Source: Rhodosporidiobolus odoratus
Taxonomy: Eukaryota; Basidiomycota; Microbotryomycetes; Sporidiobolales; Sporidiobolaceae
Length of the DNA: 64,000 nt
Direction of reading: 5' to 3'
Assembly: GCA_034387635.1 (NCBI GenBank)
Contig: JAOANU010000011.1
Location: forward strand, 590,501-654,500
Part shown: one piece after another, positions 1 to 11,700 of the stretch
Layout: every line of letters starts with the position of its first letter
Numbering within the stretch: position 1 is the first letter of the stretch
Made by a program: the position numbers and the translations under genes
Notes under the pieces: generated by a model
Database searches by the model: none
What the model was told of the DNA's origin: nothing
The model's input: only the letters and a program-made list of their open reading frames with translations

Positions 1-1722
1 GCTATTCGCTGCGCTTTTGAGCTGGGTATCCATAAGCGGGGGAAGCGGCCGTTGCCAGAAGACAAGGACGAAAAGCGAAGACTGCTCAATCCGGAACGGA
101 CCTGGTTCTGTACGTCCCTCGACCTCCTGACCTCAGGCGTCGGACTGACTTTGCCTTCGAGTTGGGCGCAGACATCACGATCGGTCCGTTTCTTCTTTTC
201 TAGGCTCTTCTTCCTCCTGCGACTTGGCCCGTGGCTTCTGCGTTCTAACGCTAATTGCTCGTCCACATACAGCCGATCATCGCTTCAATACGCAGCGCGG
301 TCTGCCCAAGATGATCGACAACAGCTACCGCGCCGATGCCGTCTCCTGGCTGCTCGAACACGGCGAGGCTTTCTGTCCACAAGAAGCCGGAATAGTTCCG
401 CTCGTCGAGTTGGGAAGGATTCTGGATTTCTGTGCCGTGCTCATCTCGGCAGACGATGGACTGCCGTCGATGGAGCTCTTGAAGTGTCTGGAGAGAGAGG
501 TAGAAGCTTGGCGTTGCAACTGGTCTCTCGAGCGATGTACGTGCTTCTTCTCCTCCTTCCTCCGATGCAAGCTCACCCTTCGTCGGATACCATACAGCGT
601 CGATCACTCTTCAGCCAGCACAACGCTCTCTCGTCCGGTTCTATGCTCAGGTTCTACAGTGGCAGCTTGGCGAGGTGAACCTGTGCGTAGCGATCAAGCG
701 CCAATCGGACTCGACCGAAAGTCATTTTTTCGACCCGCGCAATTCTCCTGTGCACGTCTTCAGGCTGGTGATCAAGGAAGCCATAAAAGTGCTAGAGACG
801 GTACGTCCCAGACCTCCGCTCTCTTTCGCCTCTTGACGCTTCCGCTGGCCATGCTCATCTTGAATCTGGCTGCAGATGGAACGCGAACTTCGGTTCATGG
901 TTTACTCTTTCGACTCGATGTGGGTAGGCACAGCTTCGAGTGCAATTTGGCTTACGCAGGTATGCTCCCTCTTTCAATACCATTACGCCGCGCTGCCACT
1001 TCTCTCCCTTTATCCTTTGCGATACATCGGCTTATGTCAATGCCCTCGACTCAGAATCTCGCCGGCATGGATCCTCGCGACCGCGGACTATCGCTTGAAG
1101 CGATCTCTCGACTACAGAACGCCTGCACGGAGCATTCGTCGTCCCCACAAAGCATGGCCGCCTACACGAGCCGCCTCCTCTCCCACTTACTCGAGAAGGT
1201 GAAGCCTACCGACGACGTCGCAGGTGCCTCACAAAACACCGCCATCCAGAACCCGTCCTCCTCGTCTGCCGAGAACGCCGTTCCGTCTTCCTTCACAGCC
1301 GTTCAGCAACAACCCGCCTTCGTCACCGCCAGCCTCAGCGCGCCGTCCTGGGGAACTGATAACACCCTCACATTTCCCGCCACCGCAGCTGGCGCACCCG
1401 GTGCGTCGACAAGCACGAGCGTTCTTGGCGGAATGTTGGGGTCCTCCACGCAGCTTGGGGGTCTTTCATCGACTGCTTCGGTCGAAACGCAGCCACCTTC
1501 GTGGAACTACGGTGGTCCGGCGGATCAGCAGCAGCAGCAGGCGCAACCAGCGTTTGACCCTCTCGGAACCAATTTTCTTGGCACGATGGTTGCCCCGACG
1601 TGAGTACTCCCTCTGCCTTTCGCTCGCCGAGAGCACGACGTTGAGGCTGACCCTTTTGGTTGCTCTTCAGACAAAGCTCCGGCGAGCTCCCGTTCCCTGC
1701 AGCAGACGATGCGTTCTGGTAG
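1..1722 (+). CDS. Fungal-specific transcription factor, C-terminal part (5' end outside window)
   Basis: The window opens inside an exon reading AIRCAFELGIHK, followed by PERTWF. This matches the conserved core of the fungal-specific transcription factor domain (Fungal_trans, PF04082) found C-terminal to Zn2Cys6 DNA-binding domains. Introns with GTACGT-type donors break the reading frame: about 109-202, 540-590 and 801-876, then one around 960-1020 and a last one at 1601-1670. Domain-like segments follow (WQLGEVNLCVAIKRQ, then FRLVIKEAIKVLET). The rest is a Ser/Thr/Gln-rich tail, including QQQQQAQPAF near 1530-1550, which may be an activation region. After the last splice the protein ends in ELPFPAADDAFW and TAG at 1720-1722. 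The zinc cluster, if present, lies upstream of the window, so target genes cannot be inferred. The middle exon borders are approximate. Confidence 0.75.
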
Positions 1723-2399
1723 GTTTCCTCGTTTTTCTTCTTCAGTAGGGCCGATGGCCGCCAAATGCTTGCGCTCACTCCACTCTCATTCTTAATAGGC
1801 AATCGCTGTTCCCTCTCTTCGCTACGGAATCCTAATCTGTTGCGTTTTGTCTGCGATCTGTAGCTGTGGCCCACCTGTCCTGTCTATAGGGTACTTTCCA
1901 GGGAAGCCTTTTGCTGTCTCTCGCGACGAGTAAAGCGCAATCGCATGCAGCAAACCTGAGCGCAAGATACCTGCCATTGCGAACAAGGACCTAGGGTAGG
2001 GCGCAAGGAAGGAAAAGAAAGACGGAAAGAAAGAAATGAGAGGGAAGAAGAGCGAAGGACAAGACGAGATGTGGGTGGTATAAAGTGGGGTATCGGAAGA
2101 AGCAAAACAGACTTGGGGGAATCTACTGCGAGGTGGACTGGACTGGAAACGCGGGAGCCAAGAGGGCGAGAGAAAGGGATGCTGTAGGGTAGGAAGAAGG
2201 AGGGGGAAGGGAGGGAAAGAGAGGGGAAAGGGTGATAGTAGTGATTGCATGCGGCCGGCCGAACGAGTGTGTGATAGGAGTTGAAGAGGCGGGAGAGGAA
2301 CGAGATTGGAAAATCGAAAGGCGAAATGGGGTAACCTAAGGCGATAGAAAGAAGTAGAGAAGGAAGAGAGGGCGGAAGAATAGGCGGAAGGTGAAGGGA
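1723..2399. other. Convergent intergenic region
   Basis: This lies between the 3' ends of the transcription factor (+) and the Rax2-like gene (-). The stretch 2000-2390 is strongly purine-biased on the + strand (AGGAAG/GGGAAAG runs), so it gives long but low-quality frames on the other strand. No supported gene is seen. Confidence 0.6.
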
Positions 2400-5300
2400 T
2401 TACACGAGGAACGAGTTGGGGACGAGACCGCGTTGACCAGCCGTGTTGGAGACCATCCACCTACGAAAAAGAGAAGAAACCATTCCGTCAGCACGGAGGA
2501 AAAAATCAGAACAATAACGAGGAGAAAACGCACCAATTCGGATCGCTCGATTCCAGCACCGTCAAATTCTCATTCGCCGAGATGGTCAACTCGCCGGGGT
2601 GCTCAGCATGGAAAGAGTACCTCGCCAACGCCGTATTTGGCTGGTCGTCCTCTCCGTAATCCGATCCATAACTCATAGCTCCTCCTGCTCCTTCGAAAGA
2701 GAGGGGACCAGCGATCGAGTCGTGGTCCGTTCCTGCTCCTCCGCCACCTGCGGCAAACCCGCCGGCGTGGTGATGGCGTCCGCCTTTCTCGCCCTTGGGG
2801 TCTAGAAGAACGGCGGTCGCAGCACCGACCGTCTGAAGAAGGGACGTAGGGCGATGAAGTCCGTTGACGGAGGACGTTTCGCTGCCGCTTCCATCTCGAG
2901 CAGCACCGGGAGGAGGGTACTGCGGTTCGTCCTTTCTTCGGGCGAGGGCGATCAGAAGCCCGATGAGGACGAGGAGGAAGACGATGCCGAGGGCAATAGC
3001 GATGGAGATGAGGATTACGATGCCGGGGGAAAGGTGCGAGCGGCTCGAGAGAGAAAAGTCGGTAATGGAGTAGAAGAGCTGAGAAATGATGCCGGAGGAA
3101 CCGGTGGCAGAGGTGGCGAGTAAATAAGGGTACCAGGTCTCGCCGTCGTACAGCGCCGACGCAACCGAGGTGTCGTTGATGGTCAGCTGACCGGAAACCA
3201 TCAACATTCGGTTCGACTCGATGATGTCGTTCGAATCATGCGAAGACTGGAGGGGAACGAAGGCGAGGGACTGAACGCCAGAGCCGGCCGCGAGAGTGTT
3301 GTTGTTGACGTCGTTCCAGGCGGTTCCGTTCCAGTAGAGGAGGTACGGTGCGCCAGAAGTCGAAGAGCCGGCGACGAAGACCTTGTCCTCGTTGTGGTTG
3401 TCGGCGGAGACGGCGGTAGCCGGTCCGGGAAGGTCGGTGGCGCTGCCAAGGGACGTCCATGACGAGTTCTTGAAGTGCCACCGAGCGACGTAGCGAGTTT
3501 CCGAGTCGAGGACGAAGTTGCCGGCGGCGAGGAGGCTCTCAGACTTGGACTGGATGAGGACAAGCTGTCAGTGCCGGATCGCGATGGGAAGAAAAAGATA
3601 AAGACGCACTCCCGTGAAGTCGATAGCTCCAACAACGCCCTGTAGACCCATCGCCAAATTCGACCACTGCAGCTTGTCCGTGTCCCACATGCAGATGCTT
3701 TGGCACGGCAGCGAGCCCGCGGATGCGAATGCGCCTGCAACGAGGATCTGCTCATCGTAGCCGGGTCGCTGGGCAATAGCGTTCACCGTGGCGTTGGTTC
3801 CGGCGTAGCCTGTCAAGGGACGAGAATGAGCATAGGGCGCGGAACAGCCGAAGAGTAAAGCGGGAAAGAAGGTGAAAGACCGGAAGACTCACCAACCAAT
3901 CCCGGCATTCCTTCCCCTTCCTTCTCCTCCTTCAACTCCCAAGTTACCAACCCTTGCTTCCCATGACTGCTGAAGTTCCCTCCAACCCAAAGCGTATCAT
4001 CAAACACCCTCAAAGCCGTGACCGTTCCATCGATCTGTCCCTCCGTCGCCGAAGAACCGGGAAGAGGTCGAAGAATCTGAGATTTGGTGTCGTAGACGCC
4101 GAGATTGTGTACGATGGTGGAGGAGTTTGACGAAGACGAAGGGGTAGAAACGAACGCTCCACCAATGATCATAACGTTCGTCGAGCCGTTCTTCCAGAAC
4201 GCTCCAGCGAGGACTTGGTCGTCGCCGCCGCCATTCCCGCCGTTCGAAGAGGCTGCGACAGCTTGAATCGGTGCGGGGAGAGTGAGGTTAACCGAGCTTG
4301 AGGCTTGAGGTGCGCGAGGTTCGAGGTACATCCGTGACATGGTTGAGCTGCGGCGTTGTTGCTGAGAGGTGGGAGAGGAGGGAGAAGAGAAGGAGGAAAG
4401 GGCGCGACCGGCGAGAGTTCGAAGCTGCGCAGGGGAGGTCGCATCGCTAAGGGTGAGACCGGTCGAGCGCCGAGCAAGTCCAGCTGAAGAAGAAGAGGAG
4501 GACGAAGACGACGACGACGAGTTGACGGCGAACCCAAAGCTCGATAATCGAGGCTTGCCATTCTTCCCACTGCTAATCACCGCTCCACCAGGTGCCGCAT
4601 CCCTCATCGCCGCCAAGATGTTCCCAGCGAGGTACGTCGTGGTGGTACGATTCCCATGCCCATCGGTCGAAAGCGGGGAAGAACCGACGGCAGTAAGGTT
4701 ACCGAGGAAGAACCCTGCTCCGGTAGCATTCCAACCCCCAGTCGAAGGAGCGAACAAGGCGAGTCCCGCTCCGCCTCCGCCAACGGCGATGACTTGCGCA
4801 CCCTCGGTTTCGTTCTTCTCCGAAGAACCGGCGACAAGGCCCAACCCTTCAACGCTTCCTCCGACTGAGGTAATTGTTCCGAGCTTTTCCCAGACCGCCG
4901 TCGACGAGGTGTAGTTCCATCGGGCGAGACCGGCAAGGTCAGTGACAGATCCGTCGGCGGTAGCGTCGAAGGTACCGGCAGCGTAAAGGGAATCGGCGAG
5001 CGCAACGAAGGAAGTGACAGGACCGTTGAGACCGCCGTTCGGAGCCGGGATGACGTCGCCGATCTTGTACGAGAGGACATTGGTCGAGGTCTCGCCGTTG
5101 GACGAGTAGGAGAAGTTGCCGCCGAGGAAGACCTGCGTTGATTCCCCACTGCCAACACTAACCGCCGCTCTGACCGACGCTCCCTGCCCTAACCTGAACG
5201 CGACCTGATCCAGCCCTGTCGCGTTCGTAAGCGTCGCAGAAGCGTTCACTCCGAGCGCTTGAGCAGTGGGAACCGCATCACCGAACGTCCCAGCGTCGAC

Positions 5301-7151
5301 GAGGGGGAACTCGAACAACCCATACCCTCGAGAGAGACGAATTGGAGAACCGTTCGTGGAAGCAGCGACGAGGTTGATGTAGTCGGCTACGAGGCGGTAG
5401 GTCGTTCCTCGGTTCGGGGCGCCCCCGTCGGCGAGGGTCATGGAAACGGAGAGGGCGTCAGAACCGGCTGTGAGGGTGCCGTTGTAAATGAGGGTGGAGG
5501 TGGAGGAAGTGACGGCTTGGTTAATGGTGGTCGAGTTGGCGGTGCCGGAAGAAGGAGTAGCCGTGACTTCGACGGTAGTGCGAGAACCGCAAGTCCCGGA
5601 GGAACTGCAGGATGGAGTGACGAAGTAGACCGCGTAGTCGCCATCTGCCGAGACGACCGGGTTCCATGTAATGCTCGGAGCGGAGGCAGCGCTCGATCCG
5701 CCCGAAACCGACGCAACAAGGACCGATTGAACCGTCCCCGCGATGTCGGTGTCGACGTCGCTAGTAGTCCAGTTCCCCGTCGTCTCGACCGTCGCCTGCG
5801 TCGACGCTCCGAGACCGCTCGTGCAGGGCGAGTTGTTGTCGGCTGAAGCGGCGTACGCGTAGGCGCCCTCCGAGAGGAGCTGCAGGAAGTGCAGACCGCC
5901 GCCAGCGCCGTACCAGCCGAGGATGTTGAGTTGGATACCGGTGAGAGTGGTGCCCTCTGGAAAGAGGAAGTCCTGGTAGGGGACGGACGAGTTGTGGGCG
6001 AGGGGACAGTCGGCGGAGCAGGTGAGGAGGGAGGAGGAAGGGTCGGAAGGGTTCGAGTTGTAGGTGAGCTCGAGGACTTGGTTGTCGGGGATGGAGACGA
6101 CACTGCATGTGGCGACTTGCATGAGTACACCTCAGAGGAATCGAAAAGCAGAAGCTAATACGCACGAGAAATTCTTCGTCCCTCGACCTTCAAAGAACGT
6201 GTTCCCCAGCCTAACACCCCTCACATTCAGCTCCCTGTACATCCTCGCGATGAAAAACCCATCTTGCCCATCGACCAGCAACCAACTCGAGCCAACCCCG
6301 TCATCGCCCCGCGGGCAGAAGACGTATTCGGGTCTTCCGAACCCGGAGGTGTAGGTCGTTGGTGAGGCCCAGTAATCGGACGAATTGAGAGAGATGGGGG
6401 TGAGGGATGAACCAAGGGAAGGGAAGGTGGATGAGCTTGACGGAGATGAGGAGCCGCTGGCGGAGGAGTTCGAGAAGACGGTGGAGAAGGAACCGCCGAA
6501 GAACAGCGACCGACCATCCTCGCTTTCGAAGATTGACTCGACGGCCGCGTCGAACCCATAGAACGGCAGGGCGGTCCACGCTCCCTCGCTCACGCTCCAA
6601 TGCGCAACGTTTGCTCCTGCTCCAGCCAATCCCTGTGGCGCAGCAAAATCTCCTCCAGCGTACACGCTGGTGCCATTGCAAGAGAGCGCCCGGACCTCGC
6701 CATCTAACCCGCCAGCGAGTGCGGAGAAGGTTTCCGAGGAAGGGTTGTAGGAGGCGATGTTGGCTGCGCCGACGTTGCCGAGAGAGGTGAAGTTGCCCCC
6801 AACAAACACACTCCCATCCTCGGTTTCGCAGATGGCGCGAATGCCCCCTCCGGTATCGGTTGCGCCGAGATTCCGCAGATCCCCCTCTGCTGTTCGAGCG
6901 ACGAGGGTCGAGGCGGTCGCGTCGTAGGTAGTGGGAGGGTTGGCGGGGTCGTAGAGGGAGAGACCGGCGAAGGAACCGACTACGGCGACGGTGCCCATCT
7001 GGGAAAAGTCGATCTTGGGTAGAGAAGGGGAGGCGTCGGCGGCATAGGAGAGGGGAATCGAGCCGGAGAGGGAGGCGAGGAAGAGAGCTGGGAGGACATG
7101 TCGGGACGTCGGGAGGGAAGGTGTCGAAGGGCGTGATCGCGGTCGAGGCAT
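2400..7151 (-). CDS. RAX2: Rax2-like cortical polarity marker with C-terminal SH3 domain
   Basis: A type I membrane protein of roughly 1,450-1,500 residues. The start at 7151 sits in a strong context (GCCACCATGC) and begins a basic then hydrophobic signal peptide. The long ectodomain has repeated beta-propeller-like blocks such as VFVGGNFTSLGNVGAANIAS and SVYAGGDFA, with many N-x-S/T sites, as in Rax2, which marks bud or tip sites at the cortex. A transmembrane helix (PGIVILISIAIALGIVFLLV..., about 3000-3040) is followed by a basic stop-transfer (ALARRKDE) and a cytoplasmic tail. The tail ends in an SH3 domain: ARYSFHAEHPGELTISANEN, then LTVLESSDPNW spliced to WMVSNTAGQRGLVPNSFLV and TAA at 2400-2402. 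Visible introns include a 63-nt one near 6100-6165 that keeps the frame but contains a stop, and others near 3813-3890, 3550-3610 and 2460-2530. The family call is firm. The exact exon set at 3550-3890 is my reading. Confidence 0.85.
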
Positions 7152-8323
7152 GGTGGCGGAAGGGGTGTGCGGCTGCAAGGGTTCAAGTCTGTCCAAACAA
7201 TCGGAGGAGGGGAAGGTGGAGCCAAGGAGTCAGTGGGTTTGGGAAGCGGTTTGGCGAGCTCGGCAGGGGTGCTGTGAGGTGTCCCAGGGCTGGTACCGTT
7301 GTCACTGACCCGCCCTAGCGCGGTGCTGGTTGTTATGTCGCGCTGGATCCCCTTGACCTCCTGACATCCCATCTTGCCTGGTACGAATCGAGAGAAGCGA
7401 GACGTACCCTTGAGACACTCTAGCTATACCACAGTAGACCGCGTGCCGTTTCTCCCAGACTACGAGACGCTGTGAACCTGGTAGTGAGACGAGGAGGTCG
7501 CTGCACGCGTGGGCGGTCACCGGAGTGGGACAACGCGCGAGGGTACAGAGCGACGGAGTTGGCGTACAAGGTCAACAGACTCGTGTACAGCCTTGTAGCA
7601 GGAGAAGGGGTTCGAGTAGGGAGAGGAAGAAGAGTCGCTCAGAGGAAAAGCTTCTCGGGTTGAACGAGGACACGAGTGCGAACGAGAGCAAACTCTTCTT
7701 GGTTAGCCTACAGACTCGAGATGCTACAGCCTTCGAATTACTGGCAACTACTCTGTTCACCTGGAGTCCCACTTAGTTGAGATCGTCGAACTACCGCAGT
7801 TGTTTGCCAAGTCGAACGCGTCCCCTTCTTTTCCTCTCCCTCCACCCTGGAGGAGATGTAGAGCACGATCAGGGCTTAAAGAGGGTCCATTGGCACCCTA
7901 GCTGCATGGGTATGGGCCTCAGACGAAGGACAGCGGCTGTCGAGGGTGTGGTCGCTTCTTTTCCGCTGTTCTACCGGTCAATTCAACCGCCCTTCGGAAG
8001 AGCCGGGAGCAAGCTACTGGGGTTTGCAACGCTGTACTGAGCTGTCTGAGCTCGTAAAGGAATATTGGAATTGCACAACACCGCCTCGTTGGCTTCTCAC
8101 CCGCCCCCGGTCAAGGTTGCCTCGCCAAGTCCCGCTTTTTCTCTGTTCTACTGGCTCAAAGACGACGCTCACCCGCTGCGCAAGAGTACAGAATTAGTTC
8201 TACTACCCAGCGCATTACTCGCCAAGGCCGCTCGCTCCCTACTCTCGTCGTCCGCTCCCTCTCCTCTCCAACCAGCCTCCCTCGATTCCGTCGTAACCCT
8301 CCCAACCCTCAACTGCGTACACC
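7152..8323. other. Divergent intergenic/promoter region between Rax2-like and Tvp38-like gene A
   Basis: About 1.17 kb without a convincing gene. Short frames on both strands (7472-7776 and 7777-8352) have no recognisable domain and no codon pattern like the neighbours. The last 150 bases are C/T-rich and end in CGTACACCATGG, the start of gene A, so this end is probably its 5' leader. Confidence 0.5.
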
Positions 8324-10919
8324 ATGGGGTTGGGCAACTGGGCAAAGAATGAATGGCACGAGGCGAAAGACGCTGGCAAGGAAATCTGGTCAGTCTCGCA
8401 TCTCGTCGTCCCTCCCCTCCACTCTCATCCGAGGACTCTTCAATCTAACTCGACTCACCACTTTGAACTTGTGCAGGCACTTTGTACGCACTCACAACTG
8501 GAAAAAGTCTGCAAAAAACAGTTTCAAGCGAAAGTACTGGGGTACGTCCGCTCTCTCCTGAACCACTCTTCGCAGTCTTCACCTGCGCTTCTCATCCTCC
8601 TGCCCAGTTCCATGCTCACTCTGGCCCTTCACAGTTTGGTGGATCGTCGGTATCATCCTCTGCGTAGCCGTCGGCCTCATATCATACTACCGCGACACCA
8701 TTGTCGAGAAATTGTCCGTAGCCTTTGCCCCCTCCTCACTCCTTTTCTCACCTCCTTCACCAGCCATGCCGTCCGCTAACCCTTACTCTTCTGTTTTTCG
8801 TCTGCAGCGAACCTCACAAAGACGACATTGTCAACCTTCCAGCGTCATGGGTCATTCCCATCGCAGTCCTCGTCATTCTGTCTTTTCCCCCTCTGGGAGG
8901 ACACGAGATTGTCCTGCTGGTCGTCGGTACGTCCCCAGTCCGCTCGTATTTCTGCATCGTACATTACAGTGAGTTGACAGTGGTTCACGTAGGTTTGATC
9001 TGGGGTGTTTGGGTCGGGTTTGCCATTGCCTGCGCCGGAACCCTTATCGGCGAGGTGCGTCTTCTGCTCCTTGCCCCTGAGTCTTGCCCTTCAGTCTTCG
9101 TCCTCCGTCCCCACCTTACCTGAACGGATCTCTGATCTCCGCCTTGTTCTCGGCAGATTCTGTGTTTCTACCTCTTCAAATACCTCCTCACTTCAAAAGC
9201 TGCCAGCATCGAGCAAGAGAGTGTGTTTTACGCTTGCATCGCGAGGTTGATGAGGAGTGGAGGATTGTGGATGTACGTCTACTTCTACTCTCTGTTCAGC
9301 GCGCTTTCGTTTTGCGCATGAAGGCGCTGACGGGTTTTGCCTTCCCTCGGTGGGATCCTTCGCTCCTGCCACTCGGGCCACTTCGCCCCTTCACCTATCC
9401 GTCGATGTCTCGCAGTATCATTGTCGTCCGCTTCTCCGCCATTCCGGGTCACGTCGTCACGGCCATCCAATCTACTGTTGGGTACGCTCACCGCCCTCAG
9501 TCTGCTTTCTCGGCTCCTCGTTCAGTCTACTCACCTGCACTGCTCCTTCCGTCGTGTATTGTGCAGTATGAGCGTCTGGATCTATGCCATCGCCGTCATT
9601 ATCTCGCTGCCGAAACAGCTCGCGGTGGTCTGGCTCGGAGAGGTACGTTTGCTACAATACTTCTAAGCTCTCTCGCTTTGCTGATCCACTCCCCGCTGCC
9701 AGATGTTCGGTGAGACGGAAGGAGTGTCCGATCCCGCCACGGTCAAGGTAAGTCTCACTTTTCTGCTCGTCTTTCACCAGCCTGTACCGACTGCTTTCCC
9801 ACCGCAGAAACAACAACGCATCTCGCTCTCCGTCTTCTTCGCGACATGCCTCGCGACGGTCTTGTCGCTCTACATTGTCTACGTGCGTGCTGCTTGTACA
9901 CTACCTCGATCTCCCCGCTGACTGATCCTCTTCTCATTGCCCGTCTCCAGATGCGCGCTCGCAAACTGTACCCGGAAGTCCTCCGCGACATGGAAGCTCA
10001 CCGCATTTCGAAAGACTCTCTCGCCTCCGGCTCTGCCGAAAACGTCAACGACGTCGAAATCGTCGTCGATTCGACCGGTCGTCCTATTCGCCGTGATTCG
10101 TTCGTGGAAGCGGCGTTTGAGGGTGAGCAGGGGATTAGCTACGTTGCGCCTCAGAATAAGAGTCCGAGGGCTCATGGGATGGTCAGGACGGAGACGGGGG
10201 GGACTTGGAGGAGTGATCTGAGTGAGGGAGAGTTCAGGGCTGGATCTGGAGGAACAGGATCAGGGGCGTGGCAGGATGGTGGATACAGTGTGGAGGATCG
10301 GGAAAGAAGGCAGCACGAAGAAGCAGAAGAACAGCGAAGGAGTGGGTTAGGGTACGGGCAACTCGCAGCGGGGGAGAGTCGCAGCAGTTTCTCCCACCTC
10401 CCTTTAGCAAGCGAAAGTGAAGTTGGCGTCACGCCTCGAGCGCCTTCGGGTGCACCTCTTTCCCTCCCCCCAAGCTACCCTTCATCCTCTTCTTCCTCTC
10501 GACAACCCTACAACGACCCTTTCTCGAACCCCTCTCAAACATCGCTTCATTCCTCTCCTTATGGTACAGCACCCTACGCCGCCACCGCCGCCGCATCGAC
10601 AACAAATGCTTCTTCCTCAGTCCACATTCCCCTTCAACCTCCACCTTCCGGTCCATCCTCTCATGCCGTTCGTTCACCTGCCTCATCCCCTCGGTTGAAT
10701 CAGCAAGGTTCACCATCGATACCTTATCTTTCCCCACCACCAGCGTCTCAAGGACAGAGTCTCGGAGTCGGGATGGGAGGGGCAGGAGCAGGAGGGATGG
10801 GCAGTCGACCGACCAGTGTGGGGGGGACGGAGATTATGACGGGAGTTGGAGCTGGAGGCGGTGGGTATGGAGGAGGGGGAGGGACTTATGGAGCTACGGG
10901 ACAAGGAGCGTATCGATGA
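8324..10919 (+). CDS. TVP38: Tvp38/VTT (DedA-type) membrane protein, paralogue A
   Basis: The start ATG at 8324 begins MGLGNWAKNEWHEAKDAGKE. The gene then runs through about nine short introns: HFVRTHNWKKSAKNSFKRKYWG, a first helix WWIVGIILCVAVGLISYY, then WVIPIAVLVILSFPPLGGHE, which enters the VTT core. The core continues with LIWGVWVGFAIACAGTLIGE, ASIEQESVFYACIARLMRSG, RFSAIPGHVVTAIQSTVG and two further helices up to LYIVYMRARKLYPEV. This order matches fungal Tvp38 (SNARE_assoc, PF09335), a Golgi/Tlg2-vesicle membrane protein related to TMEM41/VMP1 scramblases; scramblase activity is inference. After about 9960 a cytosolic tail of about 310 residues is Ser/Pro/Gly-rich and ends [20 protein letters not shown]. 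It is the first of three adjacent paralogues. Confidence 0.85.
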
Positions 10920-11700
10920 GGAGAATCAAGAGGAGTGATGACAGACACTGCCTATCGAATGGCGACTCTTAAGTATCTCTCGTTTTTTTTGGTTCCCGAC
11001 TCTCCCTCCTTCCTTCCTTCCTCTCTTCCGGCATTGCAACTCCCGCCTTCTCGCTCTCTCCCCTCTCTTCGGCTGTCTGCGTAGGAACTGGAGGCGCAGG
11101 TCCGCCTCTCTTTCCCTCCTGTGGCGATCTCGCATCCCCACCTCGAGTACCAGAGTCCTCGACTATACCACTTTTTTCCTTTCTTCCATGCGGCTTCTTC
11201 CTCCAATCTTCCTCCCCCTTTTGTCCAGTTCTCTCCTCTCTTTCCGATGTTCTTACCCGTATCATCCGACCTCAACTCAGCCTTCTGAACAGATTGCAAT
11301 CTTGTAGCACTCGTCTCAACCCATCTCGAAGATCACCTCGACTGGCCTGCTGCTGCTTCCACTCTCGACTTGCTCAACGCTGTCACGTGCTGCAGGTGTG
11401 GGGGCGTCGACAGGACTGCCCGCCTTGCTGCCGACGAAGAGTCAAGGATCCGTCGGGCTCCACGGAATAAGACTGAGGAGGAGGAAGAGGGTTGAGAGAC
11501 GTCGTTCCGCTCGACAGCTCTTGCAGAAGTTGGAGCCCCGCTACACGTGTCTGTCTGAATCCGCCTAGGTCCTCCGCCTAAACCCGCTCTGCCGACGCCT
11601 TGCCCGTCGCCGTCGCGGGCATTCTCCTCCCGATCCGGCTTCACCCTCGACTCCCGTGCCGACTGACGCATACTGGCGGGAAACTCGCGAGAAAGGAGGA
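10920..11700. other. Intergenic region between VTT paralogues A and B
   Basis: Pyrimidine-rich sequence with TTCCTTCC tracts near 11010-11030. The minus-strand frames here (10926-11299, 11333-11671) are low-complexity Arg/Glu/Gly shadows of those tracts. No gene is supported. The right end is the leader of paralogue B. Confidence 0.55.

Noticed and set aside
5259..6158. Long frames antisense to or out of frame with the Rax2 ectodomain
   Set aside because: Composition is Arg/Gly/Val-rich shadow coding of GC-rich exons. The Rax2 frame explains the region with recognisable repeats and a membrane helix.
9846..10919. A separate Gly/Ser-rich gene starting near 9846
   Set aside because: It is the last exons of Tvp38-like copy A. 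The MRARKLYPE junction matches copies B and C.
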